A DNA stretch of 64,000 nucleotides from Ceratodon purpureus (Eukaryota; Streptophyta; Bryopsida; Pseudoditrichales; Ditrichaceae), in contig CM026423.1 in the NCBI GenBank assembly GCA_014871385.1, positions 12,658,858-12,722,857 of the forward strand, given 5' to 3'. The translations under genes were made by a program, and so were the position numbers. Shown here one piece after another: positions 35,860-48,500 of this stretch (positions within the stretch are counted from its first letter, which is position 1; every line of letters begins with the position of its first letter). The notes beneath the pieces are model-generated. The model was not told where the DNA came from. It ran no database searches and was given only the letters and a program-made list of their open reading frames with translations.

Positions 35860-38800
35860 TCATGCAGTAAATGCACCTAATAGGAAGCTTTGACTTACAG
35901 AAGCAGTTGTCTGATAATTCTCGCAGAAGTTCATGTTGGGGGCTGTTGTCACAGGTGGTTTCACGGTGATTTCAACACAATCATCCTCATCGTCATCACT
36001 CAGATTTATGATAACCGGCTCTAGAGGCTTCACCACATTGCTTTTTTCATTCGTCTCATCAAGGTCAAGCACCACAGCAAGGACCTGAAAAAAGGAAACC
36101 AAGAAGCAAGTTGAATGTTCTGGCACTTAAGAGAATTTAAATTTGTTTCAACATTTCAAATGGAATTCGTAAAACATCCATGAAATTTGAAATATAAACA
36201 AATGCTGTGGGGAGAACATATAAGTTTACCGTTTTCAGTCGTATTCAAATTGCAACAATACCTCGGAGTTGCCTTTGTTTCGAAAGCGGAATTAAGAGAT
36301 CAAGACTCAGGGTAAGGAGCAAAAATTCAGACAAACCTCACAATCCGGACCGTCAGTGAGTTCGCAATCACCTTCTGGCGTATAAGTCTTTCTCTCAGGA
36401 GCCCAAGGTTTGAATGCACCTTCCATGCACGAATGCTGCTCAATACAAAAAATGTGATCAGCACATAAATACCGTAACGCAGGAATAGTAAGTATTCATT
36501 GTTCCCCACCAAGTGACAGAAAATGATCAACATTTTCATTATGAACGTGTAAGAATCTCGTTGAAAAAATCTCACAAAATCTTCAAAGCTGCAAGGGTGT
36601 ATTTTGATGTGCGTGAAAAAAATCTTGTGCATTCAAAGCCTGGACTTGAGAGCTTAAACTTCCTACTCAAAAGAAATGCTGAGGCAACAGATTGAGAAAT
36701 ATATAACTCAAACGATTAGCTTACCTGCAGCCAAAAATAAAAAGCCCGAAGAAGAGCCAACTTTGTTGCCGGATGACAGGAATCTTCAATCTTTTGGGCT
36801 AATTCTGTTCCAGTCACCAAAATATGCATGTCATCAACATGATATAAAGGATAAAATTCAGGTGTAGAGGTGGGAATACATCAGTCACCTTCAGAGCTGT
36901 GTTTTTCTTGCGGATGTTGGAAAGGCATTACCAGATCAGACCTCAAGGAAATAACAACAAACTTAAATTATAATTAGGTTCAAACAGACTTGCCAGGGTG
37001 ATGATCAAGATAAGAAAGCCCTTCGTCCTTTGAGGGAACATGCATGGTACGGCCACGCGTTTGGCGCAACTTCAAGACAGGCTTCCGTTCATTGACAAAG
37101 TCCCACATCTCAGACAATTCTTTGGAGTCGAAAGGTTTACGCAGAATCTCTTTCATTTTTGAAACGAAGAGAGTACCCTTTAAATCCACAGGTAGACCCC
37201 AATTTTCTCCCAAAAACACATCCTGCGGTTGAAAACAAACAAACATCAGTTCAAGTTGCAAAATAGAGTTATTTGTAAAGGCACCTGGTATTCGACTTGA
37301 ATTACATGAGTTTTGATTAAATATAATCTTATTTGCTCACTCTATGTAGTAAATAGACATGAAGGAGTTTGGTGGCCTCTTCGTATTCAGTGTCCCAGAG
37401 CAGAGTGGTCTTCAAACTCAAGGAAAACTAGTTTTGAAGGATGGAAACTCAAGGAAAACTAGTTTTGAAGGATGGAAACTCAAGGAAAACTAGTTTTGAA
37501 GGATGGAAAGTCTTTAAACTCAAGAAAAACTAGTTTTGAAAGATGGAATGACACGCAAAACTAATTTTCCATGAGTTTAGAGACCACCAAGCTCTTACAT
37601 GCCTCTCAAACACTGCTCTCATACACCAACATGCCTCTCATACACTGCTCTCATACACCAAATATATAGAGACCAACAAACTCTTATATGTCTTCACCTA
37701 TTTGGAGTAAAAAATGATAATACAATAAAGCAAAACTCATGGTATCTTTTACAAACTCATGCAAGTTCTCCCTACTTCTCTCTCATCACATGCAAGTTCT
37801 CTCTGCTTCTCTCTCATCACATGCAAGTTCTCTCTGCTTCTCTCTCATCACATGCAAGTTCTCTCTGCTTCTCTCTCATCACATGCAAGTTCTCTCTGCT
37901 TCTCTCTCATCACATGCAAGTTCTCTCTGCTTCTCTCTCATCACATGCAAGTTCTCTCTGCTTCTCTCTCATCACATGCAATCACATGCAAGTCAAACTA
38001 CTCCGACCTACTACATGGAGTAACTTCATGTCTCCACAACATGGAAAAGAACTACCCATATAAGGATGACTCCAATGTCTCTCAACAATCAAACTCACAA
38101 AATGTCTCAACACTCCAATATTACCCTCATAAGATACATAATACACATTAAGAAAGGCCGAGACAACGTACCTTTCTGAGACGCCTGCCGGTGGTGGAAC
38201 ACTTCTGAATAGCAGCTTCATCACTGGAGTTAGAAACCTTTGTGGAGGGATCATTGTAGGGACCCTCCTTACTAGCCTTGCCCGAATGCATGTCTTCCCT
38301 CCTTTCTTCCATCTGACATAGGGGACCATCCGGGGAGCTTCTATCACTAGGAAGGATACTCGTTCCAGAAGGTGGAGCCTGCACACGATTGCGATTCTGT
38401 TGGACGATGACATCGTTGGAAGATTTTACTCTGCTGCTTTCTTTGAGAGGAGGAACTGGGACATCTGGTGTTGTAGGTGAGTCATATGTACAATCACTAT
38501 CCTGTTTCCAGACGGCTTTCTTCACCAAGACCCTGCCTTTGGCGACCTTCTCGTTGCTGCGGGACTTAGGCTCTATACTTGTAGCAGACTTCGTGTTTGG
38601 AATTATGGGAGAGGGTACTTCACGAATACGCACGTCTCTCTTCTTGTTCATTACATCCTGGAGTATGTAGAGGAAACAGAGTTACTGGAAGAATGACCGG
38701 CTTAAACAAAGCCTTCGTTAAAATGTGTTTAAAGACGTAATCTGCATATCTCAATAGCCAATGGAGGTCACATAGAAAACGAATCCAGGAAGCTATGCGG

Positions 38801-39427
38801 GAAAGGAACACATGAGTTATGAATCTATAGTTAGGTCAATCACGAGTACACAACGTAATTGATAAAGACTGATGAGGAATCAATTGATTGTATTTTCATA
38901 GAAATCAAGGCCAAGAACAATGGAACAGTGATTGTTAAAAACATATGTTTGAAGTATGAAAGGGTTAACCCAGCTCTATGAGTACATACCTCCGACTTAG
39001 TTGCTTTTCTCTTCGTACCAGCTCCTGCATTTGGTTTCTTGGCATTCGAATAATCCGCAAAGGTATCTGAGGACGGATTCGAAAGAACGGAATCTCGCTC
39101 TGGTCCTGTCGCAAGTCCTTTCGTTGAGTCGACTACATTCTCATTGCACCGAACTGACGCTGGGAGCTGAGGTGTGGGTAAACCGTCAAGGGGTTCACTC
39201 CGGTCCCCACACCAGGCCTCAGGTTGGGCAACACTATCAGAAAAATCTCCAATGACAAGAAGCGGTTTCTTCCGCACAACCTGAGAGGCGATAACAACGT
39301 CTTCAACTTTCGCTCCCTTCTTTGCATGCGGCGAAAACTTCGAATGCACATTCCTAAAGTATCCAGATAACCTCGTCTGCTGACACCCAGCTGAATCGAA
39401 TTCCACATGCTCTTCGTGGGAATCCAT
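35860..39427 (-). CDS. Nuclear protein with N-terminal PIP box and C-terminal SUMO-interacting motif
   Basis: Exons on the minus strand: 39427-38990, 38657-38172, 37222-36990, an 8-nt microexon 36896-36889, 36804-36725, 36435-36337 and 36084-35860. The last may instead end at a donor at 35899. Near the N-terminus QTRLSGYF is an exact PCNA-interacting (PIP) box. A long Ser/Lys-rich disordered part follows. The conserved-looking core spans exons 3-6: FLGENWGLPVDLKGTLF, SELSEMWDFVNERKPVLKLR-type text (seen as KELSEMWDFVNERKPVLKL), SYLDHHPG, KLALLRAFYFWLQ and CMEGAFKPWAPE. The last exon carries VIINLSDDDEDD, a strong SUMO-interacting motif. This suggests a replication- or repair-linked protein recruited by PCNA and SUMO. 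I do not recognise a named family. The third intron holds two minisatellites. Confidence 0.7.
37413..37560. repeat. 31-bp minisatellite, about 4 to 5 copies
   Basis: The unit contains ACTCAAGGAAAACTAGTTTT followed by GAAGGATGGAA and repeats in tandem with few changes. It lies in an intron of the PIP-box/SIM gene. Confidence 0.9.
37758..37990. repeat. 31-bp minisatellite, about 7 copies
   Basis: The unit starts CATGCAAGTTCTCTCTGC and ends TTCTCTCTCATCA. It repeats almost perfectly and is pyrimidine-rich on the plus strand. It is in the same intron as the preceding minisatellite. The repeat ORFs that run through it in several frames are artefacts of a unit length not divisible by three. Confidence 0.95.
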
Positions 39428-40789
39428 CTCTAACACAACACTCAACCCGCTTCCAAAATCCCACGAACCACCTAAACGGCACCAGGAGACATCACCTCTC
39501 AGCCCTGTAAACCACAATCCCCTTCACAACTACTCCACTGAACACCACACACTCATCTCCAGAGCTCCAACTTCGAGACTCCCACATACCCAGCCTTGAC
39601 AACAACCTCACAGAAGCACCACAGCAGATCACTCAAAGCCAACCCGAGAACCGAAGGACCAACATCCTTCATGCATCAACATGCTCTCAAAACAAACCCA
39701 TTAACACAAAGACTGCGCTTTGTACATTCCCTTGCAAGCCCACTCCACCATCATGATTCCACCACCACTACAACACATCATTACACCATGATGTACTCCA
39801 GTGTCCCATCTCAAGCTCAACATATGCATGATATCAAAACAACCTTTCACATCTGAATGCATCCAGAAACGGCGTGAAAGTGATGCATTGCAACTGCAGC
39901 AGCACAAGTTGTAATTGTGGGAATTATATTGAAAGAATGAGATGTGACATTCCACAGCCTGTCTATGAGCCTTGAACCCTAAACTAATACCTGCAAATAG
40001 TATTCTTCTCTCCACATCGTGCCAAACTGCGAGTTTGGGTACAATTTGAATTCGATGGGCTAAAGTATTAGTATTTCGTAACGGATTCCTTCATTCATTT
40101 TCTCGTTTTGCGTGACGGCGCAGGATGATGAGATGATGAGATGATGAGTTGTGGAGATGGAAAGGATTGTATGTTTCTGGAGCTCAACAGAGGAGATGTA
40201 CAGCTCTGTTGGAATGGGATGTTGCAAATTGCAATCCTCCTTGTAACAGGTTACTGTTTGTGGTTCACTTATAGCAATTAATTAATGCATCTTCTACAAG
40301 CTGTGTAATGACATTAACTTGAGAATGGGAGTATTTGTAAGGGTAGGTAGTAATAGCTTGGAGTGAGAGAATAAGGGAATTGGTAAGCCGGGAGTGCGAA
40401 GAGGATGAAGTGGAACCATGAATGTGTTAGCAAATTGGAGATGAAGTTGGTGGGTCTTGGGATTAGAATTTTTGGACACGAGCAATTTTACAAGAATTTT
40501 TGAAGTGGAGGTGTAACTTGTAGATACCTGATCAAAATTGTAGATTTACCCAAAAGGAAGAGAAGAAATATCTGGACTAAACTTGTCAATGCTTCCATCT
40601 CATTAGTTTCTTCTCAATTGGTTCTAGTGAAATTTTAATGAAGTTGTGGTCAAGTTTAGGTTCACTTCCATTCACTTTGAGGTGAAATTATAGGAGAAAG
40701 GAATGGATCGTTGGCAGATTAAGGTGTTTCTAACTTACATTGGTAAAAAATGATGGGCTTGTGTACCACCTTTAAGGCTTGTTGAGAGG
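39428..40789. other. Intergenic, no supported gene
   Basis: This is the upstream region of the PIP-box/SIM gene. ORFs are under 105 codons and lack domains or splice context. A short GATGATGAGAT repeat is present near 40126-40148. Nothing else was seen. Confidence 0.5.
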
Positions 40790-41810
40790 CACATGGCTTT
40801 CACTGCAACTTGACGGCCTAGTTGTAAGTCTAGTAGTTTAACGTAGTAACTACCAGTAGAGAAGGAGAAATTCAAATCAACTAGAGTTGTTATAGGGTTT
40901 TTGTACACTGCCACATGGCTGTCACTACAACTTGACGGCCTAATTGTGCTAGCAGTTATGAGGGCCTAGTTGTACTAGTAGTTCAGAATAGTAACTACCA
41001 GTAGAATAGGAGAAATTCAAATTAACTAGACTTGTTATAGGGTTTTTGTACACTGCCGCATGGCTGTCACTACAACTTGACGGCCTAATTGTGCTAGCTG
41101 TTATGAGGGGCTAGTTGTACTAGTAGTTTAAAGTAGTAACTACCAATAGAGAAGGAGAAATTCAAATCACCTAGACTTGTTATAGGGTTTTTGTACACTG
41201 CCGCATGGCTGTCACTACAACTTGACGGCCTAATTGTGCTAGCTGTTATGAGGGGCTAGTTGTACTAGTAGTTTAAAGTAGTAACTACCAATAGAGAAGG
41301 AGAAATTCAAATTAACTAGACTTGTTATAGGGTTTTTGTACACTGCCGCATGGCTGTTACTACAACTCGACGGCCTAATTGTGCTAGCTGTTATGAGGGG
41401 CTACTTGTACTTGTTGTTTAAAGTAGTAACTACCAATAGAGAAGGAGAAATTCAAATCAACTAGACTTGTTATAGGGTTTTTGTACACTGCAGCATGGCT
41501 GTCACTAGAACTTGACAGCCTAAATGTGCTAGCACTTTAGAGTAATAACTACCAACAGAATAGAAGAAATTCAAATCAACTAGACTCCTTTTAGGTTTTT
41601 GTAACTGGCACATTGCTATTATTGCAACTAGAAGTGTAATTGTACTAGCACTTTAGAATAGTAAGTAGTAGAATAGAAGAAATTCAAATCAACTAGACTT
41701 GTTATACTGGGGTTTTTTAACACTCTCACATTGCTTTTACAGCAACTTGAGGGCCTAGTTGTACTAGCACTTTTGATGGTTTAGTTGTAGTAGCAGGTTA
41801 GAGTGGTAAG
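40790..41810. repeat. Tandem array of about 145-bp units, 6 to 7 copies, decaying to the right
   Basis: Each unit contains TATAGGGTTTTTGTACACTG, CATGGCTGTCACTACAACTT, GACGGCCTAATTGTGCTAGC and AGTAACTACCAATAGAGAAG. Units near 40.9-41.5 kb are nearly identical; those after 41.5 kb are shortened and diverged. It has no ORF and no long palindrome. The array ends about 800 bp before the gene block on the minus strand at 42.6 kb. Confidence 0.9.
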
Positions 41811-42613
41811 AGCAACCTTAGTCTTGGAAGTTTGGCTCCCTACATTGGCAATTGGCGGCCGCAGGATCATGTGGAGCAGGCCAACGCCCTCTCTATGCCT
41901 CCCGTTATTGTGCGGGTCTCGCCAAAAACCTTCCGCTCTCTGCAAATTTTCCTCCTTTGCCGTGAGCGAAAGCCCTTCCGCTAGCAGTCTTGACATGCTA
42001 AATATAGCCATATTCGAGGTGTTAGAGCCTACAAGTAATCATGTGGACCGACGCGAACCACTACGTGGGAGCTACATCATGTGCTGAGGAAATCGAACCT
42101 GGGACTCTTTCCCGGGAGCCCACGGATCCAAAAGATTGTTATCCTTGAGATTGTAATTGGTAATTTTTCAAACCTTATGCTTAAAAATCATTTATATTTG
42201 TACTTTAGATGGAACACTATATTCATTAATTTGGGAAAAGTGTGCAATTTTGGGACATTGCAAAGAATTTGCAAATTCAGTTTTAATAAAGAGAATGCAA
42301 TAATCCATTCTGCCAATTATAGCAATGAATAGTATTGATAATAGACATTGTGTTCTTACTGGAGACAAAATGCACTCTAGAATTTTGAAATGATGAACAT
42401 ATAAATCCAAATTCATGAAACTATTTTCAAAGAATGGACAATTTATATTCCAAACAAATGTCTATTAATAGAATTATAGGAGTTTACAATTAGGATCCCA
42501 AAAATATACTAGCTCAACTGCAAGTTTTTTTATAGAAATCGGATAACTACAAAGTACGGTGCCCTACTTCGGATTAGTATCCACTAATGTAACACCTATT
42601 TCCTCTTCTACTT
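41811..42613. other. Non-coding, with one tRNA-type B-box-like site
   Basis: No gene is seen. Read on the minus strand, the segment around 42080-42100 contains GGTTCGATTTCC, close to a pol III B box, next to a GC-rich 250-bp stretch (41830-42110). A degenerate tRNA-derived SINE is possible. No A box or tail was established. Confidence 0.3.
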
Positions 42614-43501
42614 CTAGCATTTGTCAGACCAGTGGGCAATTCCTGCAGCCGCAGCAAGTCTTCTCTCTTCAATAATTTTCATCAAAGCATCCCTGTTTGA
42701 TCTAGAACTTCCTGGAGGCATAGGACCTACCACCCTAACTCGTGACGGTACTCCGTTTGTAGGTTGTCTCCCTGGAAACTTGGTGTACATATGACCAAAG
42801 AAAGTTGAATTAACTTCGGCATACGCATGAACTATCTTCCGTAGATTTTGTGCATGCTTGGAACGATAGGGCTTACTATTCACAACACCTACTTCCAAGT
42901 CTGATGGATGTGAGTAGTCCATGGCTGGTAGAATATACTGTTTACGCATGCCATGTCGTACTCCTGGATTGCCAGAATGCATATGTGGAGGAACGTGAGA
43001 AACCTTGAGTCCCATTCCCTGAGAAATGCGAAACAGGTGTCAATACAGGCACGACAAATTTACATAATTGACAAGTTCAAAAATTCTTTATTCCAGTCAG
43101 CACTTTGCAGGAAATCATTACAACGAGCGGCACCAAACGGTTATCACTACCCGCCATGGCCTGTATCACAAAATTAAGGTGACCCTCTTAATCCTAAAAT
43201 TATGATACAACACAAATTGCAACGTCAATGGAACTCAAAGGCGGCGACGAACACTCCTGTTCACTTCAAGATTAGACTTTAACGTTATCGACACCAGCTG
43301 ACGGCGATTGTTGCTTGTTGGAGAGGGAGAGTGTTCGTTGTATCTCATATTTGTCGGTGGACTATCAACGGCATCATCACTTCCAAGAACAGTGGAGTAG
43401 TCCACAGCAGAAGCACAATCTTCAACATGCACATATGTCGTGGACTTCCGCTTACGCAAACTTTGTACATGGGAGACTGAATATACATTTAATTCCCCAT
43501 C
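42614..43501 (-). CDS. Unidentified small basic protein (two exons seen)
   Basis: Exons 43501-43295 (acceptor CATCCAG, donor CAGCTG|GTGTCG) and 43018-42614 join in phase 0 and end at a stop. The product is basic: LRKRKSTTYVHVEDC, then SKPYRSKHAQNLRKIVHAY, AEVNSTFFGHMYTKFPGRQP and a C-terminal helix DALMKIIEERRLAAAAG. The intron contains one copy of the dispersed palindrome (43173-43192). The 5' end is not located and could lie beyond the HAD gene upstream. No domain is recognised. It is co-oriented with the FCP1-like and ParB/methyltransferase genes and probably belongs to the same mobile or accessory unit. Confidence 0.45.
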
Positions 43502-43710
43502 CTGGATGGAGGAGCTCAAAAAATCAAAACTCTTGTAAACAAGTGTCAAACAACAACCTAATGCTCAAGAATTTACCAAAAGCAGCGACCTTTACTTAAA
43601 GAGTATTCACAAAATGTTGGACTGTACAGACTGCGTTCCCGATTGTCAAAACCAGTAAATGCATCAAAAATCCGCTAGCATTAAGGTTAGATCCTAATGC
43701 AAGCTCCCAA

Positions 43711-44856
43711 CTACAACCTCTTCCGATCAATTCGCTCTAGGAAAGCCTTGTTTGGTCGTATACGTCTAGTGTACGGTTCAAGGGACTTCGCTATTCGACT
43801 ATCCTTGGAGATTGGATTCTGAGCTGAAACTCTGAATCCGTCCCCATCCTCTAATAAATCCTCTATGAATCTGTAAACAGGAAAATCCGACAGACACAAG
43901 GACTGGAAGATCTTAATGTCCTTCATCAGATCGCTATTCTCATCCAATATGCTGCGCCAAGGATAGGGGAAAATACAATTCCCCCGAGGATTGAAGAAGC
44001 ATTTAAGCGGACTGTCGTCTATGATAACAGTGTTCTCTTCAGAAGGAACGAAGCCCCCTAGATCTATACCCCATTCTAACCTCCAGAATAGCGGCAATTC
44101 CTTAAAGAATTCTTCATGGGAACCCTGCTCTGACCGATACATCTTATTCTCGACTTCATGTTTCAGGGTAGTGCAATGTCTCTGGGACAACAAAAACGAT
44201 GGCTTACACTCCCCGAACAACCAAGAGACGATTGGAGTAGCCATATCTTGCCCCATGCACGTCCACACACCCACATGTGCTACAGCCAAGAGCGATCGTA
44301 GAAACTGTCGCACGTTTGGCCTAGCGGTAACGAGTCTAAACGATTCCTTCCCCAAAGCCTTTATAAGGGCCGGCAGCTCGTACTGCATTTCCGCCTCGGT
44401 GCTTACATACGTATCTGCGGGAATGTCCTTTTTCTTTAAACTCACGAATTCAATATTGCAGAGGACATGGTTCAAGTCAAAAATGAGAAGTCTCGTCCTA
44501 TGTTTCAGCGCGGGTGCCTCTCTTATTTTTCTGCCTTCTCCTAGGCGCACCTGCTGAGATCAGGACGAGGAACAAACCATCACTATCATGACACCAAACA
44601 TCGAAGTATATGACCAAAAAATTTCCATTAATAAATTCAGCTCAAAATAATCCAGATTTGTAATGAACCACAGAATAAATTCAGGACTAGGTCGCCCTGA
44701 CTGCTACCTACGTTGATTTCCACCTCTATCAGTAGAGCGAGTCCGGTGCATCGGAGTGGGGGGGGTTGATTCATCCCCCACACCCGATAAACCGCCTTCA
44801 CACGCTATCGCGATATCGCCAATACACTTGTAAACCGAAGTTGGCCTTGAACTTCT
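43711..44856 (-). CDS. FCP1/SCP-like HAD phosphatase-type protein (5' end not found)
   Basis: Exons 44856-44708 and 44530-43711 join in phase 2 (CGTAG|GTAGC to GAAGGCAG|A). The second exon is a recognisable NIF/FCP1-type HAD domain. Motif I is LLIFDLNHVL, where the family has DLDETL, so the nucleophile Asp is kept but the second Asp is Asn. Motif II is RPNVRQFLRSLL followed by VGVWTCMGQDMA. Motif III/IV is VIIDDSPLKCFF with both Asp retained, then NCIFPYPW. FCP1/SCP enzymes dephosphorylate Ser-Pro sites of the Pol II CTD. Loss of the general-acid Asp suggests impaired catalysis and possibly substrate binding only. It lies downstream of the ParB/methyltransferase/HAD gene and is paralogous to that gene's C-terminal domain. 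The first exons are not found. Confidence 0.6.
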
Positions 44857-45521
44857 CTGAAGACAAGTAACGAAAAATATTACACAATGACTCAATGAGC
44901 TACTTAAAAGTAAAGCCAAATACTTATATTTGTTGACAATATAAGATACCACAAATGCACAATCAGAGGATACAGAAAACTACTCCACGCTGACAAATGA
45001 GACTAACCGGATAAAGTTCAGGATTAAGGTGGCCGCCTTAATCTCTAACTAAATTAGACTAGATCTGGCAGTATGTACACATGGTTTACCAAAAACGAGA
45101 ATGCATGTTCAATTTAATATCAACATACTGAAATTAACGCGATATCTCAATGCTCCGACGGACCTATAAACCACGACAGAAGCGCATTGCACATACAAAT
45201 AGTACAAACAAAAAGAACTCCCTTACCCTTATAGTGCATTATCATTGTCCAGGAAATCATCGAATGGTGGAACCAAGAAGGAGAGGAAACAGAAGCGATG
45301 ATGGAGAAATGTCACAGATTCAGTCAACAAACAAATTCAGGTGGTCACCTTAAATCGCGAACGAGGTAATTCGAAACAGCCAAATAAACGCACATCCACA
45401 TGAACAGAATGAGAATTAACGTCATCAAAATAAATTTCAATTCATCTAGGCACCTTTCATTGAAAAAGAAAATCACAAGCTTAATTGTCACAGCCAAAAG
45501 AATTCCCGCTACGACATTAAA

Positions 45522-48500
45522 CTACCGTGACTTCATCCACTTCGAGTATTCAACACAAACGTGGCATTTTGCATCCAAAGGAGCTAGACCGGGCACTTTG
45601 CCACGATTTTTACTCATGAACTCCGGAACGTCCTCTCCAGACTTGGCTAGATCGTGAATGAAAGGAAAAACGTGTCTCATTAGGCAAGAATGACGGTCCA
45701 GAGGGCCATGCCAAGGTAACGTTAACAAAACGTTTCCAGGCGAGCTGATATTAATCTCCTGATTACAATCAATTAGGAGAGTGTTCGAACGATTAGGGAG
45801 CTCCCCGCTCAGAGGAGCAGGGTCGAACTTCCACTGATGATCTCTTGTCCACAGAATGTCTTTGACCTCCTTCAGGAAGTAAACGTCCCCTCGACTTTTA
45901 AGTGACCCAACAAGTAAAGGCCTCCTGTGATTATGTCCACTTCTATCACGCATAGGTCTCATCTCCCACCTAGAGAAAATTTTGCCCGGTCGCTTTCTAC
46001 ATTCCTGAAAAAGAAAATTACTGATCTCCACGGCACGATCATAAGGTAAATCTGCCCATACTATCGGAAACACGTTTTCGAGATCGCATAGACGTGACCA
46101 AAACTTCGTGAAGTTAGATCGTACTCGAACCAAATCACTTTTCCCTACCAACGTGACTGACACATCATCTAAGCAACAATCTTCCGGCCTGTGAACAAGT
46201 CCAGAGATTTCAGACTCCCCAATATTTTGGATGTAGGCCAACACTCTCTGAATTTCAAACACTACAAAATATGTCTTCATCGCAGGGATTTTGAGGGCCG
46301 GTGCGATGGTGGGGGTAGATGCCGCGGCGTCGATCCTACTCGACAATGCGGAATCCTGTGCACAGAAGATATCTACGTCATCTCAATCTATTCAGGAATA
46401 AGGAGGATGCCTTAAACCTGCATAATGGTGATGATCCTGGAAGGTGGAATTTAAGGGATTCTTTAACACAGAAGCAAACACTGAAGAAAGTTTACATACA
46501 GTCTTGTACGTGACGTACCTTCCCTTGCGACGTCCAAACGGGAGGCGGGTCCGGCTTTCCCTTTCCTTTCCTTGCAACAGTCTCGGTGGCCTCCTCCGCA
46601 ACCTTCTTTGTAGGCTGAAGCCTTGACCTTCGCTCTTGAGCTTCGGGAGTCGTATGTATTGCAACTACCGGCTTGCCGGCCGCTACCTCCTTCGTTGCAC
46701 GCCCGAGGAGACGTTCCGACGTCCGTCTTTCCAAACTCCCTAGCTCCAGAACTTCTTTCAGTTTCTTAGGGCCTTCTGGGATCTCCTTAGAAGTATCCAT
46801 TCCACTAGTCTGACCTTCAACCACATTTTCATCTACCAGTCCTTGTCCTTTGCCTGATTCCCGAGGAGCTTCATCATCATCACCTAAAACGGTGTGTTCC
46901 ACGTCCGTTACATAAGGATTATGAAGGACATGCCCACTGCCCTTCTCAAGTGCTGAGGCCGAAGGTGGATGAATACGTGGACTTGGAGCTTTGTCGTCGG
47001 CTCCAGCACTGGACTGGTTTAAGGTGGGATCCTTAATCCCTGTGACAAGGTTGTCAAGACGTTGACTCGGGACCTCTCCTCCTTGCCCTATCGGCGTCAA
47101 AATTAAGGTGGACTCCTTAATTCCAACGACACGGTTGTCGACATGTGGACTCGGGACCTCTTCTCCTTGCGCTATCGGCGTCAAAATTAAGGTGGACTCC
47201 TTAATTCCAATGACACGGTTGTCGACATGTGGACTCGGGACCTCTTCTCCTTGCGCTATTGGGTTTAGAATTAAGGTGGACTCCTGAATCCCAGTGTCGT
47301 GTATGTCAACATGTCCACTCACGTCCTCTTCTCCATGCGCTATACTAGGCGTTAGAATTAAGGTGGACTCCTTAATCCCAGTGACAAGGTTGTCTACCTG
47401 AGGTGGAATTCCAAGAGTAGGAGGACAGGGAAGGGTATCCGTTTTACCTCCGCATGTTACGCTATCCGTTAAACCAGGGCTCTTTCCCCCATTTGGCTTG
47501 ATAATCAAATCCGTAGAGGGGACTGTAACTTCATGTCTAGTAACAATGCGGGAATCGCTATCGAGAGTCACCATAGGGTCAAACTGACTTAGATTTAGGG
47601 TATCCTGAATTTCAGTGTCCTCCACTGAATTAGCCATTGAGTAGCCCGGATCTGGCTGTTCTTCAACGTCACACGCATTTTCAAGTTCCTCTGATACATC
47701 TGAAACCCTGACCATCGGAACATCTCCCCCACGCTCGAACTCCATGGGCTCAACGACAATCGGCAATCTTGAACTTGGCACCGGAGCTTCATTGGTGATG
47801 GCGAGTTGACTTCGGAACCTTGACGGTCCACCTCTAGAGGTGGAATAAGGTCCGCGGGAGTATTGAGAGTGGCCATGGATTAAACCAGGATCGTCAAACT
47901 GGGGGTCACAATCCATATGTCCCTCACCGTACTGATCCTCAATGTACTGACCCCCACGGTACTGTTGATATCCACCGTACCCAGCATGAAAAGGAGGTCT
48001 ATATCCTCCTTGAGAAACGCCTGAGCTGCCAGAGTTTAGACTTTCTCTTAGCATCTTCAACTTCACCTCAAGCTCAGCTCTCTTAATCTCCTTCTGAAGA
48101 AATATAATATCGGGGTCTTCTTCGGAATCACACTCCTTCAACTTTTTCGAGGAGAGAAGTCGTGGATTGTAATGCTCGGGGGGGGCAGAAGTTGGGTCGA
48201 AAGTTGGTGAACTCCCGTAGCTCATTGGAGATACATAATCCTCGGAATCCATCCATGGCATTTCGTCTTCTGCATCGTGACGACGTTTTCGTAAATCTCC
48301 ACTTACGTGAGTTGTATCCGCATCACCTTGCTGTTGGGTTCCCTGTGACAATGTTCCTGCGGACATACTCTGATCACCTCCGCCTGTCTCCATTGGTTCC
48401 GTCCTGCCACTCCCGCTGTCACCTCTTTCAGGTGCACTACTGCCTCCGGTCGGGACAGTCCGTGAAGGTTGAAGAAAATCCTCGTGGTTCATTGTTAATG

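Noticed and set aside
37599-38151. Three overlapping repeat-protein ORFs (SLITCKFSLLLS type)
   Set aside because: They are translations of a 31-bp minisatellite in an intron, so each frame gives a repetitive peptide.
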